In this document: piece after piece, positions 1-7,161 of the stretch
How the letters are laid out: each line of letters starts with the position of its first letter
Position numbering within the stretch: the stretch's first letter is position 1
DNA from: a bacterium
Lineage (GTDB): Bacteria; Gemmatimonadota; Gemmatimonadetes; Gemmatimonadales; Gemmatimonadaceae
Direction: 5' to 3'
Assembly (NCBI GenBank): GCA_021802745.1
Contig: JAJZRK010000064.1
Span: 1-15,047, forward strand
Length of the DNA: 15,047 nt
Position numbers and translations under genes: made by a program
The notes under the pieces: generated by a model
What the model saw: the letters and a program-made list of their open reading frames with translations, nothing else
What the model was told of the DNA's origin: nothing
Database searches by the model: none

Positions 1-442
1 TGGATATAATGGCCATGATGCCGTCGAAAACGTTCGGTCCCTCCACCTGCAGCGTGTCCACCCTTACGGCGCCGGGCGGAATTTCAAAATGCTTGTCATG
101 ACCGACACAGCCCCAGACGTACTCATACCCGCTCTGTACAGCCGGATCCGTATGGACGACCGTGAACATCGGCTGCGGCGAGGTCGGAAAGCAGCGGCCG
201 AGCATAAGTGAGGCGGCGCCGCGATTCGTATAGCGTGTGATCACCGTGAAGCGATATCGCTTGATGGCGCCGCTGACCAGAATGCGATGCGCGACGTAGC
301 TCGTCGCGTCGGTCATGAAGACACCGTCGGGGACCGGGCCCAGGTTACGCAGAGGATCCGTGGCGCCGCCGCAGGATCCAAGCAGCACGAAGCAGCCGAG
401 TGTCCCAAGACCCATGATGCGAGGCATCGCGCGGGAACTCAT
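1..442 (-). CDS. Putative lipoprotein, 3' end beyond the window
   Basis: Reading leftward from an ATG at 442, the frame stays open for 147 codons and leaves the window, so the C-terminus is missing. The N-terminus has a short basic stretch, a hydrophobic segment and a lipobox-like LLGSC with the lipidated cysteine at about residue 24, followed by GGA. This predicts export, lipid attachment and anchoring in the membrane. The rest (residues 25-147) has no motif I recognise; it contains cysteines near residues 89 and 119 and looks like a beta-rich extracytoplasmic domain. No good Shine-Dalgarno precedes the ATG, and a second ATG at codon 10 would also keep the lipobox. The gene is the last of the minus-strand orphan block, 103 bases after the preceding gene. 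The function is unknown. The lipoprotein call is moderately secure. Confidence 0.65.
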   Translation of the reverse strand, partial: MSSRAMPRIMGLGTLGCFVLLGSCGGATDPLRNLGPVPDGVFMTDATSYVAHRILVSGAIKRYRFTVITRYTNRGAASLMLGRCFPTSPQPMFTVVHTDPAVQSGYEYVWGCVGHDKHFEIPPGAVRVDTLQVEGPNVFDGIMAIIS

Positions 443-514
443 TTTGACTTTGGTGTTGCAGGTGTACCGACGGATGACAGACCGTGGCGTGGTCCTGCAA
501 GCAATATGTGGGCG

Positions 515-528
515 GCGGGCACGCCCGC
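515..528. terminator. GC-rich palindrome between two orphan genes
   Basis: A GCGGGC/GCCCGC palindrome with two central bases lies 18 bases beyond the stop of the frameshifted secreted gene and upstream of the lipoprotein gene. A wider GGCGGC/GCCGCC pairing can form around it on the minus strand. There is no clear U-run, so termination is only one possibility. Confidence 0.25.
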
Positions 529-545
529 AAATGCCGAACGCCGCC

Positions 546-955
546 TCAGGTCCTCCACCCACCCCACATACCGACAACGACCCACTCGCCAGATTCCATT
601 CGACGGAGGAGGAACGTCCCGCCCATCGCGTATCCGCATCCTGGCATCGGCCCACGACCGCGACCGACGGCGGCCACCACCACGGCGCGGGAGTTCGTCG
701 AGTCCGTGCCAATGTGGCCCAAGGTGAACGTGGTGGGTGCGCCACACGGGTCGGCACGGTCTTCCACCCTGGACGAGGCGAGTCGAAGACCAAGCGATAC
801 GAGCGTGGTCGAATCCAGCGAGGCACCCTGCGCCTGCTGTTTCAGGAAGTCCTCGATGGCAGCGCCGAATTCCGCACGGTACTCTGCGCACCCGCACGTG
901 CACTCAGCGCGATGACCAGCAGAACGGCGGTTCTGATCTGAGCCCATGGCGCCAT
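546..955 (-). pseudogene. Secreted hypothetical protein, frameshifted after the signal peptide
   Basis: An ATG at 955 has a GGAG five bases upstream (961-964) and encodes a convincing Sec signal peptide: a hydrophobic core rich in V, L and A, then the cleavage-like ARAGAQS. That frame stops at 842 after 37 codons. A second frame, open down to the stop at 546, continues with protein-like sequence: a helical stretch (AAIEDFLKQQAQ), a GPMPGCGYAMGGTFLLRR segment and a C-terminus with WVVVGMW. One base missing (or two extra) between about 850 and 885 would join the two into one secreted protein of about 136 residues. The ATG at 947 in the second frame has no signal peptide and is unlikely to be the real start. 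I do not recognise the family. Either the gene is broken or the base is a sequencing error. Confidence 0.6.
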
Positions 956-1021
956 GACGACTCCGCCTTCGCCTTCGTCAGCAGCAACAGCAAGTTGCAA
1001 ATCGCATCGTAGAGCCGACGC

Positions 1022-1576
1022 CTACTGCAGTCGCACGCCGACGCCCACAGAGACGATGCGCAGGGTTTGACCTTGCTCGCGAGGGAACAGTCCTCCGCGT
1101 AATGTGAGCACGGTCGCCCCACGGGCCCAGCGGCGCGTCGCGGTGACCTGGCCGTGCGCCCCCAACGCCGTTCGACGCCGGCCGTTGAACACCGCCGGGC
1201 CGGCGAGGAGACGCAGGCCTCCGGTCGCGCGCACCTGTTCGAGGCCGCCCAGGAGCCCGACGTACGTCACGGTAGGAAAGCGTGGCTCGCATCCCGTTCC
1301 CGAAGCCACGGCGTAATCCACAACAACGCAATCCTGGACGTACGGCAGCGAGTTCACGCCGCCAATCGTGAGCCCGAGCACCGGCGAGGCACGATGTTTC
1401 GGGACCAACGTCAGAGCGCCTTCCACGCCCACTCGCCCGGCGAACTGACCGCCGCTGGCATGGCTGACACCGACGGTCGCATCCAGCGCGGTCGGACGCG
1501 GCGTCTGGGCGGCGAGAGCGGTTGCCGCCGAGAAGGCTATGGCCATGCTGAGAAGTGGGTATCGGTGCGAACGCAT
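1022..1576 (-). CDS. Secreted hypothetical protein, possibly outer-membrane barrel
   Basis: The protein has 184 residues. The ATG at 1576 has GGAG five bases upstream. Residues 1-23 form a Sec signal peptide with a likely cut near ALAAQ. The mature part is rich in glycine and valine with alternating hydrophobic residues, for example LGLTIGGV, TYVGLLGG and the C-terminal RIVSVGVGVRLQ. This pattern fits a small beta-barrel or other beta-rich envelope protein. C83 and C96 could form a disulfide after export. The gene lies 27 bases after the small TM/coiled-coil gene, so the two are probably co-transcribed. No catalytic motif is visible and I do not recognise the family. The open frame and the export signal are secure; the barrel idea is inference. 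Confidence 0.7.
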   Translation of the reverse strand: MRSHRYPLLSMAIAFSAATALAAQTPRPTALDATVGVSHASGGQFAGRVGVEGALTLVPKHRASPVLGLTIGGVNSLPYVQDCVVVDYAVASGTGCEPRFPTVTYVGLLGGLEQVRATGGLRLLAGPAVFNGRRRTALGAHGQVTATRRWARGATVLTLRGGLFPREQGQTLRIVSVGVGVRLQ

Positions 1577-1603
1577 CGGTCTCCGTGTACCTCTGGCGAC
1601 CAG

Positions 1604-1873
1604 TTAGGTGGCAGGGTTGGATGCTGGACGTTCGGCAAGCACTCGGGTGGTGAACCGCTGGCCCTCCGCGAGTTGATCGAGCTGCTCGGTCAACGCGGAC
1701 ACGTGTTCTTCGAGTTGCAGGATCCGAGCTTCCAAGGTCGCCATCTCATCGCGAGCTACGCTTCGTCGCTCGAACGCGCGCACTAGTCGGAGGAGCAAGT
1801 AGAACGCTCCGCCGGGCAACCCCAACCAGAAGCCGGCGAACAAGAGAATTTCCAGAAGTCCGGGTCCTTGCAC
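1604..1873 (-). CDS. Small single-TM protein with coiled coil
   Basis: The protein has 89 residues and starts with GTG at 1873; GAGGA lies about ten bases upstream. Residues 7-31 form one hydrophobic membrane segment. A basic turn (ERRSVAR) follows, and then a heptad-like helix at about 41-75 (EMATLEARILQLEEHVSALTE and on) that should form a cytoplasmic coiled coil. The layout resembles small phage-shock PspB/PspC-like membrane proteins, but I see no diagnostic motif and do not assign that name. The stop lies 27 bases before the next gene's start, which suggests one transcript with the barrel-like secreted protein. A scaffold or regulatory role at the inner membrane is inference only. Confidence 0.7.
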   Translation of the reverse strand: MQGPGLLEILLFAGFWLGLPGGAFYLLLRLVRAFERRSVARDEMATLEARILQLEEHVSALTEQLDQLAEGQRFTTRVLAERPASNPAT

Positions 1874-1948
1874 GATTGTGGGTCCTCACTCTGGTGAATC
1901 AAGTCAAAGTCCCCTGCTGCAACCTCACGAAGATTGCGTATGCGCACT

Positions 1949-2608
1949 TCAACTCACGGCATAACTCGGCGGCTTATCACCGATGACGCGGAGCACTCGC
2001 CCCGTCGCGTCGAATTGCACGACCCTCGAGTGCGAGAAGTGCAGGGCGCAGAGGCGCCCACAGTAGAAACTGAACGACATCTGCAGGTGCACCTCAACGA
2101 TACCTGGACGTTCGAGCGGGCGCACTATACGAGCGGTGTACTCGAGAGAGCCACGATGCGCTGCCGGCGGATTCCGTGGGCCAAATCGATTCGGCTCGTC
2201 GGCCAATGCGCGTACGCGTTCGATATAGTGCTGTACGGCGGCGCCCGTTAAGGCGTACGGCAAGAGCGCGGTGTCCCATTCGAGCCACCACCACCGCGCC
2301 CCTGGTCGTTGCGCCGCCGACCTGAACGCTGCCACAAAACCCGCTGCAGTGACCTCGGCTGCCGCGCGCTCGATGGAGTCTCTTGGCGGCACGAGGCTCT
2401 CCGCGTACTCGATGAGGCGACGCTCAACTGTATCCGCGGCCACTCGCTGTATCGTGAGGGTGAATCGGCCAGCATTGCGCACTTCCCGCAGAGAATCCGG
2501 AAGCGGAGACGGTGCGGTACGAGTGTACCCCGCCGGCTCCTGAGCCTGGACGAGACTTGCGGCCAAGAGAGCGAGGTTCGCGATTAGCATTCGTGCCCGA
2601 ATTCTCAA
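1949..2608 (-). CDS. Secreted hypothetical protein
   Basis: The protein has 219 residues. I favour a TTG start at 2608 because GGGAG lies seven bases upstream (2616-2620) and the resulting N-terminus (MRIRAR, then a hydrophobic run to about residue 21) is a textbook Sec signal peptide ending in VQAQ. The ATG at 2590 would also leave a shorter signal. The mature protein has a helical middle (about 60-100), a tryptophan triplet at 106-108, and a beta-like C-terminal half with C183 and C187 in FYCGRLC, followed by a VVQFDATGRVLRV strand pair. This resembles periplasmic or surface hypothetical proteins with an NTF2-like or similar fold, but I cannot assign a family. The gene belongs to the minus-strand orphan block. 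Confidence 0.7.
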   Translation of the reverse strand: MRIRARMLIANLALLAASLVQAQEPAGYTRTAPSPLPDSLREVRNAGRFTLTIQRVAADTVERRLIEYAESLVPPRDSIERAAAEVTAAGFVAAFRSAAQRPGARWWWLEWDTALLPYALTGAAVQHYIERVRALADEPNRFGPRNPPAAHRGSLEYTARIVRPLERPGIVEVHLQMSFSFYCGRLCALHFSHSRVVQFDATGRVLRVIGDKPPSYAVS

Positions 2609-2615
2609 GCTGACG

Positions 2616-2620
2616 CTCCC
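2616..2620 (-). promoter_or_regulatory. Shine-Dalgarno deciding a TTG start
   Basis: GGGAG on the minus strand lies seven bases before the TTG at 2608. It supports TTG over the downstream ATG at 2590, which has no comparable site. Confidence 0.5.
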
Positions 2621-2663
2621 AAGTCGACCTCGGTTAAACCTAATGAATGGCCCTCGTCAACAG

Positions 2664-2680
2664 CGACGACTTGCTCGTCG
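2664..2680. terminator. Short hairpin after the small membrane gene
   Basis: CGACGA and TCGTCG are perfectly complementary around a five-base loop, 11 bases past the stop of the small membrane protein gene. No U-run follows on the minus strand, so this is a weak or factor-assisted terminator at best. Confidence 0.3.
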
Positions 2681-2690
2681 TGACCGGCGT

Positions 2691-3092
2691 CTACCAACTC
2701 GCCTCCGCGAACAGCGCGGCTACATCCTTCCGACCAAGCTGACGGAACTGCCACCAGCCAGTTGCAGCGAGAAAACTCATCATCGTCACGCCGACGACGC
2801 GAGGCAGCGGGTGCGCTGGATCAAGCACGAAGAAGTTCGCAGTAGGGCTCACCAGGGCCGTCAGCAACAGAGCAGACGTCACCAGCACCTGCAGGCCGGC
2901 GTATCCTCGAGCGAGCACCAATGCGAGTCTTCGACCGGCCCACAGCCCAAGCGCAAGCACGAACGCGAGCAGCCCGAAGGCCCGTACCATTCCCTCGGGC
3001 CCAGGCACGACAGCGTGAGCCGCCAACGCTGGCGCGACTGCGTCGAGCGCGAAAAGTGCAACTACAGCACGGATTGTGGCTTGAGAACTCAT
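2691..3092 (-). CDS. Small four-helix membrane protein
   Basis: The protein has 133 residues from the ATG at 3092. Four hydrophobic segments are visible at about 8-29, 36-53, 64-82 and 97-114, with basic residues between helices two and three (GRR) and a short charged C-terminal tail (RQLGRKDVAALF). A longer frame begins with TTG at 3206, but the added residues look non-coding and that start has no ribosome binding site. Size and layout are like the many small DoxX-like or DUF-type integral membrane proteins, but no signature is clear enough to name one. The gene sits alone between the TPR-like gene and the secreted protein gene, with more than 80 untranslated bases on each side. Confidence 0.65.
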   Translation of the reverse strand: MSSQATIRAVVALFALDAVAPALAAHAVVPGPEGMVRAFGLLAFVLALGLWAGRRLALVLARGYAGLQVLVTSALLLTALVSPTANFFVLDPAHPLPRVVGVTMMSFLAATGWWQFRQLGRKDVAALFAEASW

Positions 3093-3213
3093 GGATTGAA
3101 GTGCAGCAGGTGGTCCGGCAAGCGAATGGTGTTGTGCTGCGAACGCTCCAATCAATGCGGCCACGGAGCGGCCGCTACTATCGACCTTCGGGTACGTCGG
3201 CGGCAATGGTTAG

Positions 3214-4257
3214 TTAGTCGCCGATATCTGGTGCAACGGCTCGAAGCGCAACGTCAATCCTCGGGTCCACGCGCTGCAGCTTCACGATCTGACTGAATCC
3301 GAGATAGCGACTTACCTCCTTCTTGGACTGTCGCAGCGCTTCAACTAGTGCCCTCTGGCCTTTCTCGATCTGACCGCGATTGAACTCCACGAGCCCGCGA
3401 TTGAACGCGACGAGAGCCTTCTGATGCGCTGTACGCGCATAGAACGCCGCGGCCACAAGCATCTGATCCGCGTGCAGGGAGTCGCCCGTGAGTTCCAGCG
3501 CCAGCGACAGGTTGGCGAACGGATGCGAGTCGTTAGCACCATGACTGTTGATCGCGCCCTTGAAGTGACTCGCAGCTTCGTCAGGCTGACCGCTGTGAAG
3601 TAGGAGAAAGCCAGCATTATTGCGCGCGCCGGCCGCGTCGTACGTGGTATTCTCTCGAAGGTTCCGCATCAGCAAGTAGAGTAACACCTGCAGTAATCCG
3701 AGACAGCCGAGGTAGAATGGAATGTTGTTGATGATGCCAGCGAGCATGCCACCAGCCACCGGCCGCTCACCCGCATCGAGTGCCCCGATTGAAGCGTCGC
3801 TCTTGATAGAAACCGTCGGAACATCGCCTGGGCGATCGAGCAGGAGGCCGATCTTCACTTGCTCCGACGCTGCGAACACTGGAATGGCAAGTGCGAGGCG
3901 ACCGCTTGATGTGTCGGAGATTGAATACGTACCTGCGGCTCCCGATGAGAGAGTAATGCGGCGATCACGAATGCGAGTGTCAGGGCCAGCGTCGATGACG
4001 AGGCGCACGCTATGCGCGGCCACACTGCCCACGTTGCGCGCGATAATTGTGGTAAAGCCAATCGACGCGTTTTCAGTGCTAAACGCCGTAATCGGCTGAA
4101 CCGAGAACACTAGTTGCTCGTGTGCAGGCACGGGCTGTGGTGAACGTGTCAGGTAGTAGACCAGCACGCCACCCACGACGGTCACCCCAAGCGCGGCAAC
4201 TGCGCCGATAGCGACGTCGCGCACGCTCTGCCGTCTTGCTTCATTGTCGATGGCCAA
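3214..4257 (-). CDS. Two-TM protein with extracytoplasmic domain and TPR-like tail
   Basis: The protein has 347 residues. The start is a TTG at 4257, chosen because GGAGG lies six bases upstream; the open frame continues further up, but that sequence does not look coding. Residues 15-36 form a membrane helix. Residues 45-165 are a beta-rich domain, probably outside the membrane, with features of an NEW1/Ig-like sandwich (IIARNVGSVAAHSVRLVIDAGP). Residues 178-197 form a second helix. Residues 205-315 are helical repeats in TPR style (NNAGFLLLHSGQPDEAASHFKGA, FNRGLVEFNRGQIEKG), placed in the cytoplasm. Such proteins usually act as scaffolds, so a link between an outside signal and a cytoplasmic partner is plausible. 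The HNH gene upstream on the same strand ends 165 bases before this start. The specific function is unknown. Confidence 0.7.
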   Translation of the reverse strand: MAIDNEARRQSVRDVAIGAVAALGVTVVGGVLVYYLTRSPQPVPAHEQLVFSVQPITAFSTENASIGFTTIIARNVGSVAAHSVRLVIDAGPDTRIRDRRITLSSGAAGTYSISDTSSGRLALAIPVFAASEQVKIGLLLDRPGDVPTVSIKSDASIGALDAGERPVAGGMLAGIINNIPFYLGCLGLLQVLLYLLMRNLRENTTYDAAGARNNAGFLLLHSGQPDEAASHFKGAINSHGANDSHPFANLSLALELTGDSLHADQMLVAAAFYARTAHQKALVAFNRGLVEFNRGQIEKGQRALVEALRQSKKEVSRYLGFSQIVKLQRVDPRIDVALRAVAPDIGD

Positions 4258-4263
4258 AGTAAT

Positions 4264-4268
4264 CCTCC
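4264..4268 (-). promoter_or_regulatory. Strong Shine-Dalgarno deciding a TTG start
   Basis: GGAGG on the minus strand lies six bases before TTG at 4257. This is the best ribosome binding site in the orphan block and fixes the start of the TPR-like gene. Confidence 0.7.
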
Positions 4269-4422
4269 AGAGGATCCAGTCCCCGCCTCGTCGGTCTAAC
4301 CACGGGCATTGTGCTGCGGCGCCTCGACGAATTGGTGCGGCCGCGGGCGCGCACGCCAGTCGTCGCTTAGCGTCATGATCCACCGCCGTCTGCCATGCCG
4401 CGCCGTTGAAAAAAGCGCCGGT

Positions 4423-5331
4423 CTAAGCCAGAGCCACCATGCGCGCGGACCAATGGCCCCTCTGGAGAGACTGTACGTACCCTGCGCCAATCGTTATCCC
4501 CGTGCCAAGAAACCGCACGCCGACTCCGCCACGATCCTCAATCCCGGACGGCTGAAGTTCGCCGCCGACCGTAACGAGCGATATTGCAGCGCGAACTCCG
4601 AAGAACTGCCAGTCGTGGAATCCAAGGTAGACACCCCGGGTCAAATCTGTCGAGTACTGTCCAACCTCCAGGCCCGAGGGACTTAGCAGCACGTGAAACG
4701 GAGGCCACCACATGTTGAGCTTTCGAATCGTCAGGCTATTTGCTACCGCGTCCTTCTCGGCATCAAGAAGTATCTGACCCGGACCTTCGCGTATGACAAG
4801 GCGAGCGCCTGTTTGTTCGACGTCCCATTTGTCCGTCGGACCAATCCACTCGTTATGGTCAATTGTGAAGAGCGCCGCCCCGCTTGCATCGCGAATTCTG
4901 GCGTCTATGAGAAACGGTGGTTCTCCGTCGACTGGCTGATAACGAAGCACGGGCGAACCGTCAACTTCGATCAACGTAGACAAGTACGAAAAACTGCATG
5001 AGCCGAGTACGAAGCGCGCGTTTGCTCGATAGAGACTGAAGAATTCGTCGTCACGCGGAGGTGGCGGATCTAGCGAAGTTTGGATCGCCGCATACGCTCG
5101 CATCACTTCCGACTTAGGCAGGCGCCCGGAGGTGACCATTTGGTGATGCGTCGGGCACAGTAAGCAGATGCTCCCTGGATCATGCACACGGGCTTCATGC
5201 CACTCGGGCACGATGTGCTCGTACTGGGTGACCGCAGCACGACAGAGCACGCAGCCGAACCGACTCCGCTGGCGAACCTCACGCTTTACATCTGCGGGGA
5301 GACTCCGAGGGAGCCCGTGTCTGTTACTCAT
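4423..5331 (-). CDS. HNH-endonuclease-like protein with beta-rich C-terminal part
   Basis: The protein has 302 residues from the ATG at 5331. Residues 18-75 hold an HNH nuclease signature: C27-x2-C30, then EHIVP with H39, then C56-x2-C59 and THH at 61-63. The paired cysteines would bind a structural zinc, and H39 with H62 or H63 would form the beta-beta-alpha metal nuclease site. Residues 95-210 contain a separate beta-rich domain (YRANARFVLG, a DHNEW motif near 158-162, WDVE near 169-172, LVIREGPGQILL) which I recall from other HNH proteins but cannot name. The C-terminal 90 residues are glycine-rich. The usual asparagine of the motif is replaced (DPGSICLLCP). Stand-alone HNH proteins include restriction, phage and housekeeping enzymes; none is indicated by the neighbours. 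The nuclease fold is well supported, the target unknown. Confidence 0.75.
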   Translation of the reverse strand: MSNRHGLPRSLPADVKREVRQRSRFGCVLCRAAVTQYEHIVPEWHEARVHDPGSICLLCPTHHQMVTSGRLPKSEVMRAYAAIQTSLDPPPPRDDEFFSLYRANARFVLGSCSFSYLSTLIEVDGSPVLRYQPVDGEPPFLIDARIRDASGAALFTIDHNEWIGPTDKWDVEQTGARLVIREGPGQILLDAEKDAVANSLTIRKLNMWWPPFHVLLSPSGLEVGQYSTDLTRGVYLGFHDWQFFGVRAAISLVTVGGELQPSGIEDRGGVGVRFLGTGITIGAGYVQSLQRGHWSARMVALA

Positions 5332-5603
5332 TCGAACCGGTGAAGGCCTGGTGAAGTGTAGGCAGCACCTTAGCGTGGCCACTGCGCATGACAAGCCGCG
5401 AGTGTCCGTCCACCTATTACATGGCGTCACCCGCAAATCTACGTGCCCGAAGTCCCAGCGCCAGACCACGCTGAACACCGCCGAGGTATCCGTGCGCCGG
5501 CCCGTGAAGCCGCGAAGCTCGCAGCCTACGATGGCTGAAGCGCCGAGCGCGTCGCGCCAAGCCCCCACACCCCGCGCCCAGCTCACGCACCACCACCCCA
5601 TCC
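5332..5603. other. Gap between paaD and the HNH gene, possible gene remnant
   Basis: There is no supported gene here. The HNH frame stays open on the minus strand through this gap up to an ATG at 5601, right behind the paaD stop. The implied 90 residues are unusually rich in Trp and Cys and lack a ribosome binding site. One part (TDTSAVFSVVWRWDFGHVDL) looks protein-like and may be the eroded end of a former gene. No terminator hairpin is evident. Confidence 0.4.
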
Positions 5604-6107
5604 CTAAATCGCCTTAAACGCCTCAAACGGCTGCGTGCACTCGGCGCACACCCAGAGCGCCTTGCACGACGTGCTGCCGAACGCGCTGCGCAGCGAGGTG
5701 CGCGGCGACTTGCAGAATGGGCAGCGCGGCCCCGCGATCGCGCGGCGCAGGGGAACGAGGTCGTCGTCGGCCACCGCCGGCCCGGGCGGCGCAATGCCAT
5801 ACGCCTCGAGCTTCACTCTTGCCGACTCGGGAATCCAATCGGTCGTCCACGCGGGCGTGAACACGGTGCGCACGCTCACACTCGGCGCGCCGCGCATGAG
5901 CAGCGCCTCGCGAATGGACTCCTCCATCACGCGCATCGCGGGGCAACCGCTGTAGGTGGGCGTGATGGTCACGGTCACCGCACCGTCGGTGGCCACCGCG
6001 GCGTCGCGCACCACGCCGAGCTCGACCACCGAGAGCACCGGCACCTCGGGGTCCTTCACGTCCTCGAGCCAGCCGAGCACCTGCTCGCGGGTGGGCGTGA
6101 CTACCAC
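5604..6107 (-). CDS. paaD: Phenylacetyl-CoA epoxidase maturation protein PaaD
   Basis: The protein has 167 residues, the usual PaaD length. The start is a GTG at 6107, giving a 7-base overlap with the end of paaC; longer frames upstream are shadows inside paaC. Residues 5-85 form the MIP18/DUF59 fold used in iron-sulfur and metallocluster assembly, with DPEVP (19-23) and the conserved SGCPAM containing C55. The C-terminal part is a zinc-ribbon-like module with C129-x2-C132 and C154-x2-C157, plus C148. In other bacteria PaaD is needed for an active phenylacetyl-CoA 1,2-epoxidase, probably by maturing the iron-sulfur reductase or the diiron centre. It is the last gene of the minus-strand operon. 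The identification is secure from family motifs and context. Confidence 0.92.
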   Translation of the reverse strand: MVVTPTREQVLGWLEDVKDPEVPVLSVVELGVVRDAAVATDGAVTVTITPTYSGCPAMRVMEESIREALLMRGAPSVSVRTVFTPAWTTDWIPESARVKLEAYGIAPPGPAVADDDLVPLRRAIAGPRCPFCKSPRTSLRSAFGSTSCKALWVCAECTQPFEAFKAI

Positions 6108-6862
6108 TGCGCGCCCGGATGCGACCGCGCCACAATCTGCATCTCCGCCAGCAAATGCCCCAGGTGCTCCGTGTGCCGCCCCTCGCGCCCGCCACGCTGC
6201 ATCCACACGCCCTCGGGCGCGGTCAGCGTCGCGCGGCGCAGCACGTCGTCCACCTGCGCGCGCCACGGCGCGTCGAGGTGCGACACGTCGGCCGTGAGCT
6301 TCGCCGCCACCAGGTCGGCCTCGTCTGCCGGCTGCATGAACAGCTCGCCGGTGTACGGCCAGAGCAGGTTCACCGCCTCCTGCGCGCGACGATGGCTCTC
6401 CTCCGTGCCGTCGCCAATGCGAATCACCCATTCGCCCGCGTGCCGCACGTGGTACTTGCTCTCCTTCAGTGCCTTGGCCGCCACGCCCGCGAGCGTGGCA
6501 TCGGCCGAACGCGACAGCGCCTCCCACTGCAGCACGCTGTACAGCCCGTGCAGATAGTGCCGCACGATGGTCACGGCAAAGTCGCCCTTCGGAAGCTCGC
6601 AGAGCAGCGCGTTGCGGAACTCGGTGGCGTCGCGAAAGAAGGCGAGCGCATCCTGGTCTCGCCCCGCCCCCTCGACCGTCCCCGCGTACTGCAACACGAG
6701 ATTCGCCTGACCGATGAGGTCAAGCGCGATGTTGGCGAGCGCGATGTCCTCTTCGAGAATGGGGGCGTGGCCGCACCACTCGGACGTGCGATGGCCGAGG
6801 ATCAGGCGGTCGTCGGCGATGCGCAGCAGGGCGGGGAAGAGTGCGGGGTGCGGGGAACTCAT
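6101..6862 (-). CDS. paaC: Phenylacetyl-CoA epoxidase structural subunit PaaC
   Basis: The protein has 253 residues, close to the E. coli subunit. Family hallmarks are the N-terminal ILGHRTSEWCGHAP, EEDIALANIALDLIGQA (37-53), the helix with VRHYLHGLYSVLQWE, and EAVNLLWPYTGELF. PaaC is a ferritin-like helical protein without its own active diiron site. It pairs with PaaA to form the catalytic heteromer that epoxidises the ring of phenylacetyl-CoA with oxygen. The ATG at 6862 shares one base with the TAA stop of paaB, so translation is coupled. The C-terminal GAQW end overlaps the GTG start of paaD. Nothing appears truncated. Confidence 0.95.
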   Translation of the reverse strand: MSSPHPALFPALLRIADDRLILGHRTSEWCGHAPILEEDIALANIALDLIGQANLVLQYAGTVEGAGRDQDALAFFRDATEFRNALLCELPKGDFAVTIVRHYLHGLYSVLQWEALSRSADATLAGVAAKALKESKYHVRHAGEWVIRIGDGTEESHRRAQEAVNLLWPYTGELFMQPADEADLVAAKLTADVSHLDAPWRAQVDDVLRRATLTAPEGVWMQRGGREGRHTEHLGHLLAEMQIVARSHPGAQW

Positions 6863-7161
6863 TAGAAGACCTTCACCCCCTTGGGCACCTTATAGAACTG
6901 CGGATGCCGGTACGCCTTGTCGTTGGCCGGATCAAAGAACGGCCCCATGTCCTCGGGCGTCGAGGCGGTAATCGCCACGCTCGGCACCACCCACAGGTTC
7001 ACCGCCTCATTGCGCCGCGCATACACATCGCGCGCGTTCTGCAGCGCATGCTCGGCGTCGGTGGCGTGCACCGAGCCCGCATGCTGATGCGGCTCGCCGT
7101 CCTTCCCCTGCGTAAACACCTCCCACAGCGGCCACGAACGCTCGTCGCCCCCCCCACTCAT
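6862..7161 (-). CDS. paaB: Phenylacetyl-CoA epoxidase subunit PaaB
   Basis: The protein has 99 residues, the normal size for PaaB. It starts at the ATG at 7161, in a four-base ATGA overlap with the paaA stop. The conserved body runs from [22 protein letters not shown] through [17 protein letters not shown] to the LWVVPS segment and a [19 protein letters not shown] stretch. PaaB is a small bridging protein of the epoxidase complex that helps PaaAC assemble and contact the reductase. A longer reading frame extends upstream through the 11-bp repeat region but has no ribosome binding site and is not the family's N-terminus. Confidence 0.94.
   Translation of the reverse strand: MSGGGDERSWPLWEVFTQGKDGEPHQHAGSVHATDAEHALQNARDVYARRNEAVNLWVVPSVAITASTPEDMGPFFDPANDKAYRHPQFYKVPKGVKVF

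Noticed and set aside
3093..3206. TTG start at 3206 for the small membrane protein
   Set aside because: No Shine-Dalgarno and a non-protein-like extension; the ATG at 3092 fits the first membrane helix.
442..5331. Definite integron cassette array
   Set aside because: Only one clear GTTRRRY core was seen and no complete attC with paired arms or integrase; kept only as a hypothesis.
3214..5331. A named anti-phage defence system built from the HNH and TPR-like genes
   Set aside because: I cannot match the pair to any known system, and the genes are separated by 165 bases without other defence genes nearby.
5332..5601. HNH protein starting at 5601 as a 392-residue protein
   Set aside because: The first 90 residues are Trp/Cys-rich with no ribosome binding site; the ATG at 5331 directly precedes the HNH domain.
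6108..6527. Long N-terminal extension of paaD into paaC
   Set aside because: The added residues are a shadow of paaC; the GTG at 6107 gives the normal family length.
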